DNA of 64,000 nt from Halictus rubicundus (Eukaryota; Arthropoda; Insecta; Hymenoptera; Halictidae), in NCBI RefSeq assembly GCF_050948215.1, contig NC_135150.1, positions 16,285,943 through 16,349,942 of the forward strand, written 5' to 3'. The first letter of the stretch is position 1; each line of letters begins with the position of its first letter. The notes under the pieces were generated by a model that saw nothing but the letters and a program-made list of their open reading frames with translations, was not told the DNA's origin and made no database searches. Positions 59,792 to 64,000 of the stretch are shown piece by piece. The position numbers and the translations under genes were made by a program.

Positions 59792-60600
59792 CAGGCGCGG
59801 GCAACTCGTTGCCCCAGGGTGCAACGCTAACCACGCCCCCAGGGAGCAATGTTCGCCACGCCCCCCCCCCCCCGGGGCAACGACGGACAAGTATTAACTA
59901 TTGTCAATCGATAGTGGCGAGTCTGCGAATGATAAAACATACTTTCAAATTCGTACATTGTCATAAATTCGTAATAATTTAGTGGCTGTTCAAAGTAATT
60001 CACAATTTATAATTGCATATACAGAGGGTATTCCTATTATTTACAAAATTACTTAAGGAAATTTTGAAAATGAAGTTTCTTACATGCCAGTATTATTCTA
60101 ATAATTTGGTAGAACGACGACAAGCTAACAAATAGATTGCGGATTTTTATGCAAACTAAAAATTGTCTGCGTAAGAAAATGTTTAATTTCTCCAAATGTT
60201 TTCACTGTTTTGCATTCGGTCTCCTCATTTTTATTATAAGCGCATAAAATCCGCAGTCTACTAATGAAACATCCAAGTTTAGTTGCAATTCAATTTGAAT
60301 AAAATTTTCACGAACCAAATTATTGAAATTCCAAGCAAGGTGAAAGACTCATTTACCTAGCATTTTGTTAGCATGTTCATTTTGTTAAGAAATCAAATAT
60401 TTCGATGCATCGAGATCGGAGATGCTGTGAGCGAAAACGTTGATTTTTGTTCAAGGATTTTCCCGATTTGTAGGCTCGCCACCATAACAAAATCAATTTC
60501 GTTTTGTCATTTGAAGCGCTTTTGCTCTCAAGGTTGCTCGCGGCTTGGCCCCGGAGCAGCAAAGAGCGCTCCGGCTCCGGCACAGGTGAGTTGCCCGCCC
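59792..60600. mobile_element. Possible hAT-like element with a nested MITE
   Basis: Left CAGGCGCGGGCAACTCGTTG, right complement GGGCGGGCAACTCACCTGTG; the (C)GGGCAACTC ends are typical of hAT-type elements. No 8-bp target duplication or transposase found. The ACTGCGGAT-family MITE at 60133-60260 lies inside. A 13-C run occurs near 59860. Confidence 0.35.
60133..60260. mobile_element. MITE, ACTGCGGAT family (nested)
   Basis: Left 'tagattgcggatttttatgc' then 'aaactaaaaattgtctgcg', right 'gcgcataaaatccgcagtct' then 'a'. 128 bp. Confidence 0.75.
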
Positions 60601-60950
60601 GAATCCTAATAAAACTTCATTTCTTGATCGGAGAATTTTGACTTTTCGCAAGAGTAGTATACTAATTGATCACGCTGCATACCCGGCGGTGCATCCGAAA
60701 TGCGAGCTGTAGAGAAAGAGCGATGAGTAGGTTGCTTCGTTGCTCGATCGCTTACCTTCCTGCGATTACGTTCGAATGATTGCGAGCAGGGTGGTCCAAA
60801 GTTAAATGACGAATCTCTGCCAGTGACTGATTGTAAAACTGAACAGAGAACGTGTTATACAAACGTAGACCCGAGAAAGCTTTGTTGGAACATTTATAAC
60901 GGATAGTATAGATCGATGATAATTCTCTGAGCTATCAGTAGTAATAAGCA

Positions 60951-61142
60951 ATTATTAGACTGCGGATCTTTCTGCAAAATAAAAAATGTTTGCATCGATT
61001 GCAAGACGCATTCCTTCTTTCAATTATTTTATTAAGTCGAAACCAATACGCTGATATCCCTAAATCATTTTAATATGTCCACTACTTTAAATGGTGCTTA
61101 CCCATTTTTGCCATAAATGCATAAAATCCGCAGTCTAATAAT
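60951..61142. mobile_element. MITE, ACTGCGGAT family, best-preserved copy
   Basis: Perfect 17-bp inverted ends ATTATTAGACTGCGGAT. Internally 'tgcaaaataaaaaatg' then 'tttgcat' near the left and 'gccataaatgcataaaatcc' at the right. 192 bp, noncoding. Used as the reference copy for the family. Confidence 0.85.
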
Positions 61143-62552
61143 CGTTGTTGCGTTCAAAACGATTTGAAGATATTTTTCTTAGAATAATAGAATTTTTTTT
61201 TGATAGAGCGTTTTCTGGTCTACGTCCATGCAAGATTTTTGTTACGCCATGGTTCGAAGGACTGACAGACCTTCAATCGTTTAACTTCGAAGTATCCTGC
61301 AGGTTTGCCGAGCAATAGTGACTACTTTAGTATGCATGCCAACTCGTAAAGATCGAAAGAAATTTACAACTATGAAATAAGTAATAAGAGGGAAGTTATA
61401 AATCAATAATAGAATTAAATATTTTCTAATTAACATATATATGTACTTATAAAGACAAAACTGTTCGATAATAGTTACTGATACATTAGTATATATACGT
61501 ATATCCCTGCTGTAGTCGCTACTGCTCTGTAGACTTAGATCAGTGCTGTCTAACATGATTGCTATACATGTGGGAGCTCATTTCTTACACATGTGTCGAT
61601 TTCTTCATTCTATTCATGTTAATTTTCTCATTTCTATGGGTTTCCTTTGTCCATCAGTTTCACTATTTCTTTCTGAATATTTGAACAAACTACAGTGCAT
61701 TAAAAATTAAATTAAATACTAAACGATGTTCCACGTTTAATTGAACGTATTTTTTTCAAATGGAAATATTTGTACTTCCTTCAATTGTAATATACTGTAC
61801 AAATTTTATGCAACGTTTTCATAAAAAAATTCCAGCTCTCCTTTAACACATTTTTACGATTGGTAATTTTTTTTTAATTCGTGTAATGCATAATTTTCTA
61901 TCTGTTTGAAACATGTTTATTTGATCATGTTCATCCATCACCTTTTTAATCCCACCGTAAACGATATCATGAATCGACAGCACTGTTCCAAACGTATGCT
62001 ACTGTCCTTAAATATTTGGGTACCTGATGGAATTTAATCAAAATCGAAGCTTTACATTTTTAATAATTTTCATAATCTAACATTTTTCATAATCCTATCC
62101 GTACTTACTGATCCATTATAAGCCATACCCAGTTCTATTGTCATTGAAAGAAGTGTTCGTTACAGACACTGATCAGAAAGAGTAGAAATACGTATAGTTA
62201 AAAATGCTTCATTTGTACAAGAAAAAATTTGCATTGCCGCGTAAGGGAAAAATAAGAGTATCTTTGGAACTGTGACAACAAACATTTCTTTCGCATTTGA
62301 TAGAAAACAAAAACAGTCCAAACACGTACGGACGGTAGTGTACGTTCCAAAAACTTGATCAAGAATGAAAAAAAAATACACAGCAAGAGCGTTTGATTTC
62401 CGTGCACGTTACGCATAAGTCCCCACTGTGCCACAGTTTGCTCGATTGCTATACCGTCCTGTTCGGCGAGACGAGCTGGAACGTACTACGAACAGAACGA
62501 AGAGAACATTCTTCAGCATCTTTTACGAAACTGCACCGGCAACGCGTTAAAC

Positions 62553-62737
62553 CATAGTCGCCAGATGAGGGGAGGCAGCGCACGAATTGAGGGGAAAAAG
62601 CTACCCCCTCTCTGCCAGTACCGGGTTAGGCACGTGACATAGTGACACACGCACGACAGAACGAAGGGTGGGGGAATAAGTAGAAGGTAGAAGGGGAAAT
62701 TAGAGTGGGGATACTAGTCTTAATTCTGGCGACTATG
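62553..62737. mobile_element. MITE, GTCGCCAGA family, copy 2
   Basis: Perfect 13-bp ends CATAGTCGCCAGA. Interior matches 24553-24740 ('gaggggagg', 'ctaccccctctctgcca', 'aaggggaaattagagtgggg'). 185 bp. Confidence 0.8.
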
Positions 62738-64000
62738 CATCGAACACTATAGCATCGATTTAGCTTAAGGCTCACCCGTTCGCGTTTAGACCATTTTCGT
62801 GAGATTAGGACGCTCTCGTTAGAAATTATGCACGCCGATTCATATATATATACAGGGTGGCCTAAAATTCCTGGCGCGGCCTTGAAGCGGATAACCTTGT
62901 GTCCTACGATCGAAACGATGGTATCGATCTTTTCTCGAGAACGTGTACTCTCGAGACGTATAGTGACCTGAGAAATCACTATCTTTTGCCACGATTAATA
63001 ACTATTACCCTGCATGTTTTATGCACATGTAACAAACGAGTCAAACATGAGACAATAGATATATTAGAAGAGTCATTTTATTATCAAATGATTAAATTCA
63101 AGGCAGACAATTTCTGCATTTTGTCCACAAACATCCGCAGAATAATAATTACATATTTTTCCCTCCATAGCGTCGCAACGATGTTAACGCATGTCCCATC
63201 GACATTTTTTCTCTGTACGTCTTTCTTTCTTATATTTTCTAATAAATTATGTTTTTATCTTTCGTTGATGCTCATGGATTATTTGTATGTTTTATTTCGT
63301 ATAAAAAATATTTTTGAATATTTTTAAATACTTTTTCTTTGTAAAAGATATAATAAGTAAATTTTCTATTTTTTTTTCTATAAAAATAATTTTACACTCC
63401 AGGGAAGCCTCGTTGCCTCAACCGTTTCTGTCAGTGACAGACAGCTGCCGATGCTACCATGATTGACAGCAAAATGAAAGACTGAGCGAGACAGATCGTG
63501 CCTCTCAGACGTAGTGAAAATTACTATGCTCGTTTCCGATGCAGTATACACCTCCCTATAGTCACGCTCTGTTGTCCATTCTCTTTTATTCATTTATCAT
63601 GACCCCTCTCTGTCTCCTTTCATTGGAAAGGGATCAATTAACAGCCAATCAAGCGATTTCAAAGCCAACTGCTCCCTATAATTCAGGACGAGTTTTCTCG
63701 TATAATTCTAGGACGAATTTCTATTATCTATTTGCCAAGAATATTTATTTGTCCATAATAAAATACATTAGATGTACAAAATTAATTTACAGTCCCCACA
63801 ATTAATCAATTATAACTTTCTTTTAAATTCAAATCTTTTACCCGCCATATTGATTAAAATAAAAATTAAAAGATAAGTGGTGAATTAAAATTAAAGTGAT
63901 GGAGATTGTTTTTGGCGGTCGATAATATTTTCATTGTTTGTAAATAATTATTTAAACATTCGCCATATCAATCTTATAGATTTTAATTACTTCAAACATA

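Larger units (their letters stand above)
49986..64000 (+). other. Shab intron continuing past the right edge
   Basis: No further Shab exon recognised. Contains an antisense open segment at 50247-50504, MITEs and transposon remnants (listed). 53.0-55.9 kb, 61.2-62.5 kb and 62.75-64.0 kb hold no feature I can support; the last two are strongly AT-rich. A short region at 54.29-54.45 kb is GC-rich and starts with a hAT-like CAGCGATGGGCAGAC terminus without a partner. Confidence 0.7.

Overview
This is a nuclear window from an insect. Exons are GC-rich, introns are long and AT-rich, (GA)n microsatellites are common, and there are many short TA- or TTAA-flanked inverted-repeat transposons (MITEs). 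Protein similarity and the mobile-element mix suggest a hymenopteran (bee or ant), but this is inference. No rRNA, tRNA, CRISPR or bacterial-type operon was seen.

Layout. (1) 1-1390, minus strand: the 5' part of CdsA (phosphatidate cytidylyltransferase, CDP-diacylglycerol synthase), four coding exons, running off the left edge. (2) 1391-2290: divergent intergenic region, a likely shared promoter. (3) 2291-3528, plus strand: a complete two-exon gene for a GFOD-type Gfo/Idh/MocA oxidoreductase. (4) About 5.1 kb to the right edge, plus strand: one very large gene, Shab (Kv2 delayed-rectifier K+ channel). Its first coding exon (18683-20081) carries a Gly/Pro-rich N-terminus and the T1 domain. A second exon (33337-34183) carries S1-S6, the voltage sensor and the pore. 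A third (49681-49985) begins the cytoplasmic C-terminus. The rest of the C-terminus is not found before 64000. A possible 5' UTR exon ends near 5563.

The most interesting gene-level feature is a set of duplicated copies of the first C-terminal Shab exon inside the 15.5-kb intron before it. One copy (39799 onward) is open, matches in phase and differs partly by silent changes, so it could be an alternative exon or alternative 3' end. A second (44306-44440) is decayed. A third partial relic lies just upstream of the canonical exon (about 49300-49370).

The Shab introns are packed with DNA-transposon remnants: a 1.3-kb Transib-like element with RSS-heptamer-like ends, a 5-bp target duplication and a transposase C-terminal fragment; mariner deletion derivatives; a 636-bp near-perfect hairpin; at least six families of TTAA-flanked MITEs, two of them abutting at one TTAA; a nine-copy family with ACTGCGGAT ends; and several other inverted-repeat families, some nested. 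CdsA (phospholipid precursor synthesis), the oxidoreductase and Shab (membrane excitability) have no evident shared pathway; they are simply neighbours.
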